From: Pseudopedobacter saltans DSM 12145 | Lineage (GTDB): Bacteria; Bacteroidota; Bacteroidia; Sphingobacteriales; Sphingobacteriaceae | Length of the DNA stretch: 64,000 nucleotides | Assembly (NCBI RefSeq): GCF_000190735.1 | Contig: NC_015177.1 | Span: 3,348,001-3,412,000, forward strand | Reading direction: 5' to 3' | In this document: positions 52,190 through 59,060 of the stretch, one piece after another | Layout: every line of letters begins with the position of its first letter | Numbering within the stretch: position 1 is the stretch's first letter | Position numbers and translations under genes: made by a program | The notes under the pieces: generated by a model | Database searches by the model: none | Seen by the model: the letters and a program-made list of their open reading frames with translations, nothing else | Told to the model about the DNA's origin: nothing

Positions 52190-52768
52190 CTACTCACCAT
52201 TATTCAGCCAATTGGCAATCATCTCCTTACCATATTCTGTCAGAACAGATTCTGGATGGAACTGCACTCCCCGTACATCAAATTTTTTGTGTCGGAGAGC
52301 CATAATAACTCCGTTTGCATCTACAGCAGTTACTTCCAGATCAGCTGGCAAATTCTCTGCTTCAACAGCCCATGAATGATATCTCCCAACTTTAAACTGT
52401 TTAGGAAGATCATTAAACACCACATCGCTATCGCTAACTACGTTTATGTCTGTGGCAGTTCCGTGTACAGGACGGTTTAAATTATATAACTTTCCTCCAA
52501 AAACTTCCGCTATAGCCTGTTGTCCTAAACAAACCCCCAAAATACTTTTGGTTGCTGCGTATTTTTCTATTACAGCTAAGAGTAAACCTGCTTCCGAGGG
52601 TATCCCCGGACCCGGAGAAAGTAGAATCTTATCATATTGTTCCACATCTTCCAGAGTAAATTTATCATTTCTGATAACGGTTGGCTCGTGGCCCAATTCG
52701 TTTAAGAGATGTACCAGATTATAGGTAAACGAATCGTAATTATCTACGACTAATATCTTTGTGCTCAT
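52190..52768 (-). CDS. trpG: Anthranilate synthase component II (glutamine amidotransferase)
   Basis: Supplies ammonia from glutamine to TrpE. The ATG at 52768 gives 192 residues, MSTKILVVDNYDSFTYNLVH. Class I amidotransferase triad: Cys in ILGVCLGQQAIAEVFGG, and His and Glu in VQFHPESVL. The oxyanion loop is LLSPGPGIP. The start overlaps the chorismate mutase stop (ATGA), which implies coupling. Its adjacency to trpE and the Trp attenuator make TrpG more likely than PabA, though a double role is possible. Confidence 0.94.
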   Translation of the reverse strand: MSTKILVVDNYDSFTYNLVHLLNELGHEPTVIRNDKFTLEDVEQYDKILLSPGPGIPSEAGLLLAVIEKYAATKSILGVCLGQQAIAEVFGGKLYNLNRPVHGTATDINVVSDSDVVFNDLPKQFKVGRYHSWAVEAENLPADLEVTAVDANGVIMALRHKKFDVRGVQFHPESVLTEYGKEMIANWLNNGE

Positions 52769-53061
52769 AATCTTTCTTTCCAATTATGTAATTCTTCGGC
52801 GACGAAGTAAGCCACCAAATCTCTATATATTTTTTCAATAATTTCCGGGCTTATATTTTCTTCCGCCGCCCATATTTTGCGGATCTTTAACATAGTCTCT
52901 ACACGATCAGCTGCTCTTACATCCCGCTCACTGCTTTTAAATTCAGCTGCCTTTTTCACATATTCTGCCCTTCTGCCAATCAACCCGATAAGTTCACGAT
53001 CTATAAAATCTATGCTATCCCTCACGTCCCGAATATTTTTACAGTCTGCCGTACTTTTCAT
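52765..53061 (-). CDS. Chorismate mutase type II (AroQ), within the trp operon
   Basis: A 98-residue all-helical AroQ-fold protein. The N-terminal helix IRDVRDSIDFIDRELIGLIG carries the conserved Arg and Asp, with RRAEYVKKAAEFKSS and EIIEKIYRDLVAYFVAEELH following. Such proteins convert chorismate to prephenate, or in the PchB branch isochorismate to pyruvate and salicylate; nothing here points to siderophore synthesis. The start shares a base with the trpE stop (TAATG), and the end overlaps trpG by 4 bases, so it is translated in step with anthranilate synthase, although it diverts the same substrate to Phe/Tyr. Confidence 0.85.
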   Translation of the reverse strand: MKSTADCKNIRDVRDSIDFIDRELIGLIGRRAEYVKKAAEFKSSERDVRAADRVETMLKIRKIWAAEENISPEIIEKIYRDLVAYFVAEELHNWKERL

Positions 53062-54473
53062 TATATGCTTTCCGCCATAATAATGGCATTTCTAAGCGCT
53101 GCAATTTTGTTATTAACCTCATTCAGCTCGCTTTCAGGATCAGAGTCTGCAACAATTCCTGCTCCGGCCTGATAGTGAAGAATATTTTCCTTACTTAAAA
53201 AAGAACGGATCATGATTGCATGGTTAAAATCTCCATTGAATCCCGAAAAACCTATGGCTCCACTGTAAAAACTTCTTTTGATGTTTTCATTTTCATCGAT
53301 AATTTCCATCGCCCTGTATTTAGGCGCACCACTTAACGTTCCGGCTGGAAAAGTATCTGCAACAACTTTAAAAGAGTTGATACCACTTTTCAAATGACCG
53401 CTCACTTTCGAAACCAAATGGATAAGATGTGAATAGAACTGAACCTCTTTATAGGCTTTTACCTGTACGTTTTCACAATGGCGGCTTAAGTCATTTCTAG
53501 CCAGATCCACCAGCATTACATGTTCGGCAGATTCTTTGGGGTCATTCTCTAAACGTTCTGCAATGGCTTTATCTTCGTTGTCATTGCCAGAACGCTTAAA
53601 AGTCCCTGCAATAGGGAATATACTAGCTACATTATTTTTAATGGTTAACTGCGCTTCCGGCGATGACCCGAAAATTTTATAGCTTCCATAATCAAAATAG
53701 AACAGATACGGAGACGGGTTGATTGATCTAAGCGCTCGGTATACGTTAAACTCATCTCCAAGGAAAGGTGTCTTAAACGCTCTCGACGGAACTATCTGAA
53801 AAACATCTCCTCTATAAATATGTTCCTTCATTTTTAAGACCAAAGCCTTAAACTCCTCGTCTGTAAAGTTTGAAGTTTCCTGACCATTCACAGAGAAATT
53901 ATATTCTGGGAAGTTTTTATTTTGTATAAGGTACTCTACTTTGTCTACGTTATTCGTTTCTGTATCAAATTCACTTTCATTTTTTACGATATACAGCTCG
54001 TTTTTAAAGTGATTTATAGCAATAATATAACGATAAACATGATACTGCATTGTTGGTATCTTACGTTCATCATTCTCATCTGCTTTCAGTGTGATATCTT
54101 CAAAATGCTCGATCGCTTCGTGGGTAAAATAACCAAAAAGGCCATCTGTTATAAATTTATGATTTACATCTGCATCACTTTCAAAACTTTGTCTGAAATT
54201 ACTGATTTCATCTACCAGATTAAAAGTTCCGGGTTCCTGTATTTCACTATTTCCGTCCGGATATACTTTGGTTAATATCCCGTCCTCCAGTTTTATACCG
54301 GCAATTGGCTCGCAACAAACAAAGCTCATACTATTTTCGCGGCTGTGATAATCCGAGCTTTCCAGCAGGATAGTATTTGCAAAAATATCTCGCAGGCGCA
54401 AGTATATGGCAACTGGTGTTGTTGTGTCTGCCAACAATCTTTTATGTATAACGTTGATCTTATATTTTTTCAT
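53061..54473 (-). CDS. trpE: Anthranilate synthase component I
   Basis: Converts chorismate and ammonia to anthranilate. The 470-residue product has the N-terminal regulatory part with the Trp-binding LLESSDYHSRENSMSFVCCE and the chorismate-binding C-terminal domain with GDVFQIVPSRAF, PSPYLFYFDYGSYKIFGSSP, PIAGTFKRSG, MLVDLARNDLSRHCENVQVK and TFPAGTLSGAPKYRAMEIID. The LLES element used for feedback inhibition indicates TrpE rather than PabB. It is the first structural gene after the attenuator at 54506-54649. Confidence 0.95.
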   Translation of the reverse strand: MKKYKINVIHKRLLADTTTPVAIYLRLRDIFANTILLESSDYHSRENSMSFVCCEPIAGIKLEDGILTKVYPDGNSEIQEPGTFNLVDEISNFRQSFESDADVNHKFITDGLFGYFTHEAIEHFEDITLKADENDERKIPTMQYHVYRYIIAINHFKNELYIVKNESEFDTETNNVDKVEYLIQNKNFPEYNFSVNGQETSNFTDEEFKALVLKMKEHIYRGDVFQIVPSRAFKTPFLGDEFNVYRALRSINPSPYLFYFDYGSYKIFGSSPEAQLTIKNNVASIFPIAGTFKRSGNDNEDKAIAERLENDPKESAEHVMLVDLARNDLSRHCENVQVKAYKEVQFYSHLIHLVSKVSGHLKSGINSFKVVADTFPAGTLSGAPKYRAMEIIDENENIKRSFYSGAIGFSGFNGDFNHAIMIRSFLSKENILHYQAGAGIVADSDPESELNEVNNKIAALRNAIIMAESI

Positions 54474-54505
54474 TTTACTTCTTTTATTTAAATTTTGTAA
54501 TGAAC

Positions 54506-54533
54506 AAAAAAACCCGACTTTTTACGCCGGGTT
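54506..54533 (-). terminator. Attenuator terminator of the trp operon
   Basis: On the minus strand AACCCG (54533-54528) pairs with CGGGTT (54516-54511), extended by a G-U and a C-G pair, with loop GTAAAAA, and is followed by a T run (54512-54506). It lies 33 bases before the trpE ATG, inside the leader. Confidence 0.85.
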
Positions 54534-54594
54534 ATATTTGCTTTTAGGTTTAAGTTGATAATTTCTTTTCAAAACATACAAATACATTATCCGG
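54527..54594 (-). promoter_or_regulatory. Predicted antiterminator of the trp leader
   Basis: On the minus strand CCGG (54594-54591) and TATTTG (54584-54579) can pair with CCGG (54530-54527) and CAAATA (54540-54535), with an internal loop. This takes up the 5' arm of the terminator. An upstream perfect hairpin TGGCATA / TATGCCA, which starts in the third Trp codon of the leader peptide, competes by position when the ribosome has moved on. The pairing is a hand prediction. Confidence 0.5.
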
Positions 54595-54649
54595 GTTGGC
54601 ATATTTTATGCCACCACCACTTTTTAGATATATTTGTTTTTTTGTTCAT
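54587..54649 (-). CDS. trpL: trp leader peptide
   Basis: A 20-codon frame, MNKKTNISKKWWWHKICQPG, on the minus strand between the trp promoter and trpE. Three consecutive TGG codons (residues 11-13, 54619-54611) in a 20-residue peptide directly before anthranilate synthase are diagnostic of ribosome-mediated attenuation. The start ATG at 54649 lies only a few bases after the predicted start of transcription, so the message may be almost leaderless. The stop codon is followed by the antiterminator and terminator segments. A 'Bacteroid-trp' RNA motif with short Trp-rich frames has, from memory, been described in this phylum; this is probably a member or close relative. Confidence 0.85.
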   Translation of the reverse strand: MNKKTNISKKWWWHKICQPG

Positions 54650-54657
54650 TACAATAG

Positions 54658-54685
54658 CAAAATTATAAAGAAATTTGAATTTCAA
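54658..54685 (-). promoter_or_regulatory. trp operon promoter
   Basis: Minus-strand TTG (54685-54683), 17 bases, TAATTTTG (54665-54658): a TAnnTTTG -7 element with allowed spacing. The start of transcription would be near 54652, just before the leader-peptide ATG. Confidence 0.6.
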
Positions 54686-54713
54686 AATTTTTTCTTCAAC
54701 TTTTAAATCCTCA

Positions 54714-55133
54714 CTACCAAGGATTACGGTCTTTTATCATTAAAATACCCACCAGAATCACAATTAATCCCAAAGAATAGAATAAAGAGATTGCTTTATG
54801 TTTTGCATGAGAATCTTTTGCTTTTTTAGATTTAGAGTGACCTATAGTTATTAAAACCAGCGCAACTACCATTATACTAACGTGTTCTACATTCCAATAA
54901 CGATAAACGGCATTGCTCATTTGAGAAAAATTAACCATTGGACTAACAAAATATAAAATTAAACCTACCAATAACTGTACGTGAGCAGAAATCATGGTAA
55001 ACAAATTCAATTTTCTGTCGCCTTCTGTATATACTCTCGCTCCGGCGGTTAATGCTTTGAAAATAGCGATAAGCAACAATATTAAGACAACATATCTTAA
55101 CATCGAGTGTGTGTGCAATAATCCTGTGTACAT
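54714..55133 (-). CDS. Small four-helix membrane protein with helix-end histidines
   Basis: A 139-residue protein from the ATG at 55133 (MYTGLLHTHSMLRYVVLILL); the longer open frame adds a polar, non-family stretch. Four hydrophobic helices are seen: YVVLILLLIAIFKALTAG, FTMISAHVQLLVGLILYFV, VEHVSIMVVALVLITIGHS and ISLFYSLGLIVILVGILMI. Histidines sit at helix starts or ends (HTH, SAH, EHV, GHS), as in small cytochrome-b-like proteins, so heme binding is possible but unproven. The protein type is frequent in Bacteroidota without a known role. It ends 29 bases before the trp promoter. Confidence 0.65.
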   Translation of the reverse strand: MYTGLLHTHSMLRYVVLILLLIAIFKALTAGARVYTEGDRKLNLFTMISAHVQLLVGLILYFVSPMVNFSQMSNAVYRYWNVEHVSIMVVALVLITIGHSKSKKAKDSHAKHKAISLFYSLGLIVILVGILMIKDRNPW

Positions 55134-55262
55134 GTTTTTATGTGTTTTTGATTCCGAATATACGCTAAAAAGGTCTTCATTAAAAGCGTCCGATCTCTTT
55201 TTAGAATTATTATAAAATACATCCATATTTGCATCTCTCTTCAGACAAAGCCTTTTTAACTT

Positions 55263-55270
55263 TACTTTTG
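55263..55270 (+). promoter_or_regulatory. Possible -7 promoter element of the NUDIX gene
   Basis: TACTTTTG matches TAnnTTTG, 18 bases before the ATG at 55288. No TTG is found at the right distance upstream. Confidence 0.35.
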
Positions 55271-55287
55271 ATTTCAGCCTTTTAAAT

Positions 55288-55863
55288 ATGTCTAAAGAAA
55301 ACCCATGGAAAAAAACAGGAAGCAGGCCAATCTTTGAGAACCCCTGGATTAGCCTGACCGAGTTTCAAATAATAAATCCTGTAGGAAATCCCGGAACTTA
55401 TAGTACCATACATTTCAAAAATCTTGCTGTCGGTATTATTGCTATTGACGATGCGGACAATATTGCTTTAATAGGGCAGTATCGATTTCCAATCGAGCAA
55501 TACAGCTGGGAGGTTCCAGCAGGCGGCTGCCCTGTTGGAACGGATCCTTTAGAATCTGCTAAAAGAGAACTTTTGGAAGAAACAGGACTATTAGCCGAAA
55601 ACTGGGCTGAAATACAAAGATTACATCTTTCAAACTCTGTAAGCGACGAATTAGCTATTATCTATCTTGCCGAAGGCCTTACGCAAAAAGAGGCTCAGCC
55701 CGAAGAGACAGAATTGCTGGAATATAAAAAGGTCCCTTTTGAAGAAGCATTAAAACTGGTTTTAAATGGCGAGATCACCGATTCAATCAGCGTAGCTGCT
55801 ATTTTAAAAGTAAAATGCCTTAGAACTCTGCCTAGTTTAAATGTCGAAGCTACTGATAGATAA
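55288..55863 (+). CDS. NUDIX hydrolase (ADP-ribose pyrophosphatase-like)
   Basis: A 191-residue protein of the ADP-ribose/nucleotide-sugar diphosphatase type: YRFPIEQYSWEVPAGGCPVG precedes the Nudix box. The catalytic core RELLEETGL (REUxEExGU) is intact, with both metal-binding Glu. The upstream Glu that usually follows PG in the box (G-x5-E) is replaced by Thr (VGTDPLES), a substitution seen outside the direct metal site. Likely action: hydrolysis of ADP-ribose or a related compound; the exact substrate is not readable. Confidence 0.88.
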   Translation: MSKENPWKKTGSRPIFENPWISLTEFQIINPVGNPGTYSTIHFKNLAVGIIAIDDADNIALIGQYRFPIEQYSWEVPAGGCPVGTDPLESAKRELLEETGLLAENWAEIQRLHLSNSVSDELAIIYLAEGLTQKEAQPEETELLEYKKVPFEEALKLVLNGEITDSISVAAILKVKCLRTLPSLNVEATDR

Positions 55864-55864
55864 G

Positions 55865-55994
55865 CCTTGATAAATTTCAACAATTATCGGGTAGCAAATC
55901 TTTTATTGATTGGATTTATGCAGCCAAGACAGAGGAAACAAAAATTATCAGAATAATAGCAACGCTAGATAAAATCCTGAATGGGAAGAAGTAA
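55865..55994 (+). pseudogene. C-terminal fragment of a YdeI/OmdA-like protein
   Basis: Just after the NUDIX stop one plus-strand frame reads LDKFQQLSGSKSFIDWIYAA, then KTEETKIIRIIATLDKILNG and KK-stop at 55992. This corresponds to the C-terminal helices of YdeI/OmdA ('bacteriocin protection') proteins, in which a K-x-x-F-x-x-W-I-x-x-A-K-x-E-x-T pattern is common. The start and the main domain are missing, so it is a remnant about 43 codons long. Identification from memory of the family pattern; moderate. Confidence 0.45.
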
Positions 55995-56006
55995 ATGAAA
56001 GACAAG

Positions 56007-56048
56007 CGGTCAGGTTTCCCGGATTATTTGCTCCAGGAAACCTGACCG
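56007..56048 (-). terminator. Terminator after the NTF2-like gene
   Basis: Perfect 13-bp inverted repeat CGGTCAGGTTTCC (56007-56019) / GGAAACCTGACCG (56036-56048) with a 16-base loop, 7 bases past the stop of the minus-strand gene; the following minus-strand sequence is CTTGTCTTTC. Confidence 0.7.
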
Positions 56049-56055
56049 GCGAGTA

Positions 56056-56478
56056 TTATTTAAAAACGGAATTAACCTCGGTTATTTTCCAGGAACCGTC
56101 AGTATTGGCCAGCGTTATGATATTCTCTCTTGTAAAATGCTCGTATTTCATACTTACATTCACAATGGCATAAGAGTCACTTTGAGTAAGTACGTTTTGA
56201 GTAATCTGACAATTCTGAATGATATTTGCATTCTTATTGTATTTTAAAGCATCAGATTTACCATAAGTAAGTAATTTCCCGTTTCTGTTGATATTAATCT
56301 TAACGTTATCCGCTAAGATCTCGGATAAATTATCCGAATAACCCGTTTTTAAAGATTGCACATAATTTTCAACGCTGAAAGAAAGTGTTCTTTGTGCTTT
56401 GCTTTTATCTTTCGCAAAGGTTGCCAGACTCATTACCATTAAAGCCATTAGCAGATAGATGTTTTTTAAAGTTTTCAT
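56056..56478 (-). CDS. Secreted NTF2-like (lumazine-binding-type) protein
   Basis: A 140-residue exported protein with signal peptide MKTLKNIYLLMALMVMSLATFA. The mature part reads as one NTF2-like alpha+beta barrel: an N-terminal helix (SVENYVQSLKTGYSDNLSEI), the DNVKININRNGKLLTYGKSD strand-turn, and final strands INVSMKYEHF-like and GSWKITEVNSVFK. It matches the general pattern of Bacteroidota 'nuclear transport factor 2 / putative lumazine-binding' proteins. No catalytic residues are evident. The function is unknown, perhaps ligand binding in the periplasm. Confidence 0.7.
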   Translation of the reverse strand: MKTLKNIYLLMALMVMSLATFAKDKSKAQRTLSFSVENYVQSLKTGYSDNLSEILADNVKININRNGKLLTYGKSDALKYNKNANIIQNCQITQNVLTQSDSYAIVNVSMKYEHFTRENIITLANTDGSWKITEVNSVFK

Positions 56479-56589
56479 ATCGATTCTTTATGATTAGTTT
56501 ATTCTTGCTTTTTTATATTAAGATATCACCAACCTATACTTCGTTACAAAAAATATTATTTTTTTTAAAAACCCCTCTTATCTGTCTAT

Positions 56590-59022
56590 TTAGCGCGGAT
56601 TTAAGATCTTATCTATTCTAAGCAGCGACTCGTTTAAATGTGCCCGCAACAAACTATCGTTATATCTCGGAATCGCTCTTTTTATATCGCCTTGCAAGAT
56701 CCTCAATTGCTCAAGCGCCATTGGTCTTATATCAGAATTAGCAGAAACTGCCGGGTTTGATAAAAATTCAAGCCTTCCGATATAAGCTCTTTGCAAAGCC
56801 CTTCTATAACTGTCGATATTTCCCCCTGTGCTCAATTCAGTCCAAACAGAGTTTTTTAAATCAAGAAACAATTCCTGAATAGAATAAGCTTTGCTTCCGT
56901 TTTTACGCATGTTATCCAAAACCCTCGACAATCTGCCTTGTTCTAAAATACCAGCTAAAATACTTGCCTGAGTTGATGTTGTAAACGCGAACATATTACC
57001 ATTATCTATTTTAGAAAGTTGCTTTTCATCAATCAGCCATTTTGGAGTTTTAAAAGCCTCCTCCGCTATAAATCTCATTGAATTCTTTTGCTTTTCCTTC
57101 TCCACATGCGTAAAAACACTTCCTTCCTGATCATAGGTTTTTGGATTCTCGTAAATACCTCCAATGCTTGTTCTCACATGCCCCATGTAGCGGTTAAACT
57201 GAACAATGAGTTCCTGATACAACTCAACCAGATCGTTATATGGCTGCCCTTCCTGATAAGTCCATTTTTCGATATTTGGAAGAATACGTTTTAAATTGGC
57301 AATCCCATATTTGGACGCCTTTATAGCATCATTACCCAGATCCTCCGCCTGTGATCTTGGATCTATGATAACGCCCTGTCTGCCATAAAAATAAATAGGA
57401 TCTTTAACCTTTTCTATGGTCCACTTATTCAATCTTTTGGCAATTTCGTCTGCAGATTCGTTTTCATCAAACCAGGTATAGCCCCATTTAATCGCCCATT
57501 TGTCATAAGGGCCAATTCCGGGATACAACAATACGCCTTTATCCCCCGGCTGGGCAACATAGTTAAATCTTGCATAATCCATTATCGAAGGTGCGGTTCC
57601 TCCCATTTTATGGGTAAAACTTGCAGAACGTAGCGAATCAACAGGATACGCATAACTGGAACCAAAATTATGAGCCAGCCCTAGTGTATGCCCCACTTCA
57701 TGAGAAGACACAAAACGTATAAGCTGCCCCATAACCTCATCTTTAAATTTTGGGGACCGTGCTTCAGGATTTACCGCAGCAGTTTGTACAAAAAACCAAT
57801 TGCGTAATAGGTTCATTACATTGTGGTACCAACCAATGTCCGACTCTATAATTTCTCCTGATCTCGGATCTGCGATATGCGGACCGTAGGCGTTAGGTAT
57901 GTTTGATGCGAAATACCGGATTACAGAATATCTGGAGTCTTCCGGTGACCAATCCGGGTCATCAGTAGGGGCTTCTAAACACGTAATAGCATTTTTAAAA
58001 CCCGCCGCTTCAAAAGCCACATTCCAATCTTTTACTCCCTGTATCAGATAAGGCCTCCATTTTTTGGGTGTTGCAGGGTCAAGATAAAACACAATTTGTC
58101 GCTTAGGCTCTACCAGCTCACCTCTTTTATAAGCTTCCGGATCTTTGGGCTCCAACTTCCATCTTCTGACATATCTCGTCTGTGTGGCCTTTTGCGCATC
58201 TAAACCATAATCCATTTGTCTTTGTGAAAAAAAGCCGACTCTTTGATCGTATAATCTCGGTTTCATCGGTTTTTTTGGTAAAATCACCATCGAGGTATTA
58301 AACTCAATGGTAGTCGAGCCTAAAGAGGCATCTCCCGGAGGAGCTGTTGCAATATATGTTTTAACCGTTCTTGTTTCTATATTTAAAGGGAAAGACTTAA
58401 TTGTATCAATAAAAGACCGGGATTCGTCCATACGCTGAACTTTATATTCCAGTTTATCAGACTGCGGTAAGCCTAATGCGCTTACATCCTTGGCAAAAAG
58501 ATCGTTTATATCTATAAGCCAACTTGTAGAATCCTTTCCATAGGCCTTGATATCGAAAGAAGCCAGAATAGGAGCCAGATTAGAGTTTCTTACAGACTCG
58601 TACATATCCGATTCTTTATCTGCCACGTTGGTGTAAGAAGGTACTTTTACAAGTATTTTCTTACCCACTTTTTCCCAGATCCAAACTTGCGAATTAACTT
58701 CTTCACCGCCGTAGGTCCCATCTTTTGGTGGTGTTTTTGCATAGCGGGTAACGCTTAGCATTTCTCTTCCTAAAAGAGAATCCGGAATCTCATAATAATA
58801 TTTATCATCCAGATAATAGACATTAAATAAACCGCTATCGCGTTTGGTGTTAGACTTTATTAATTCCGAAAAAGATTTAAACGCACCCGGCTTAGGTTGC
58901 GGTTTAGGAATTACAATAGGAGATACGTTCTTTGCCGCTGTTTTTTTCTTAGACTTACATGAAGATATGGCCAATACAGAAATAAGACAGGCCAGTGCTA
59001 TTTTAGGAAAATGCTTACTCAT
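56590..59022 (-). CDS. Large zinc-dependent metalloprotease lipoprotein (DUF5117/DUF5118 type)
   Basis: An 810-residue exported protein with lipoprotein signal (MSKHFPKIALACLISVLAIS then SC, Cys22). The zinc site HEVGHTLGLAHNFGSS (HExxHxxGxxH, about residues 438-448) is of metzincin type, with a downstream Met-turn-like SIMDYARFNYV. The regions flanking it (TRYVRRWKLEPKDPEAYKRG; IVFYLDPATPKKWRPYL) fit the large Bacteroidota 'zinc-dependent metalloprotease' family with DUF5117 and DUF5118 domains. Likely a surface or periplasmic peptidase; the substrate is unknown. It lies upstream of the NTF2-like gene on the same strand. Confidence 0.85.
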   Translation of the reverse strand: MSKHFPKIALACLISVLAISSCKSKKKTAAKNVSPIVIPKPQPKPGAFKSFSELIKSNTKRDSGLFNVYYLDDKYYYEIPDSLLGREMLSVTRYAKTPPKDGTYGGEEVNSQVWIWEKVGKKILVKVPSYTNVADKESDMYESVRNSNLAPILASFDIKAYGKDSTSWLIDINDLFAKDVSALGLPQSDKLEYKVQRMDESRSFIDTIKSFPLNIETRTVKTYIATAPPGDASLGSTTIEFNTSMVILPKKPMKPRLYDQRVGFFSQRQMDYGLDAQKATQTRYVRRWKLEPKDPEAYKRGELVEPKRQIVFYLDPATPKKWRPYLIQGVKDWNVAFEAAGFKNAITCLEAPTDDPDWSPEDSRYSVIRYFASNIPNAYGPHIADPRSGEIIESDIGWYHNVMNLLRNWFFVQTAAVNPEARSPKFKDEVMGQLIRFVSSHEVGHTLGLAHNFGSSYAYPVDSLRSASFTHKMGGTAPSIMDYARFNYVAQPGDKGVLLYPGIGPYDKWAIKWGYTWFDENESADEIAKRLNKWTIEKVKDPIYFYGRQGVIIDPRSQAEDLGNDAIKASKYGIANLKRILPNIEKWTYQEGQPYNDLVELYQELIVQFNRYMGHVRTSIGGIYENPKTYDQEGSVFTHVEKEKQKNSMRFIAEEAFKTPKWLIDEKQLSKIDNGNMFAFTTSTQASILAGILEQGRLSRVLDNMRKNGSKAYSIQELFLDLKNSVWTELSTGGNIDSYRRALQRAYIGRLEFLSNPAVSANSDIRPMALEQLRILQGDIKRAIPRYNDSLLRAHLNESLLRIDKILNPR

Positions 59023-59060
59023 AACTACAATAAAGTCCCAATATAATTAATCCAAAGCAA

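Larger units (their letters stand above)
54495..54654. repeat. Perfect 19-bp inverted repeat enclosing the trp attenuator
   Basis: TTGTAATGAACAAAAAAAC (54495-54513) and its exact complement (54636-54654) border a 160-base segment. In the transcript the 5' copy holds the leader-peptide start codon, and the 3' copy is the terminator U tract plus the bases after it. Confidence 0.85.

Noticed and set aside
54506-54533. Reading the hairpin before trpE as the terminator of the upstream membrane-protein gene
   Set aside because: The trp promoter and the Trp-rich leader peptide lie between them, so the hairpin belongs to the trp transcript.
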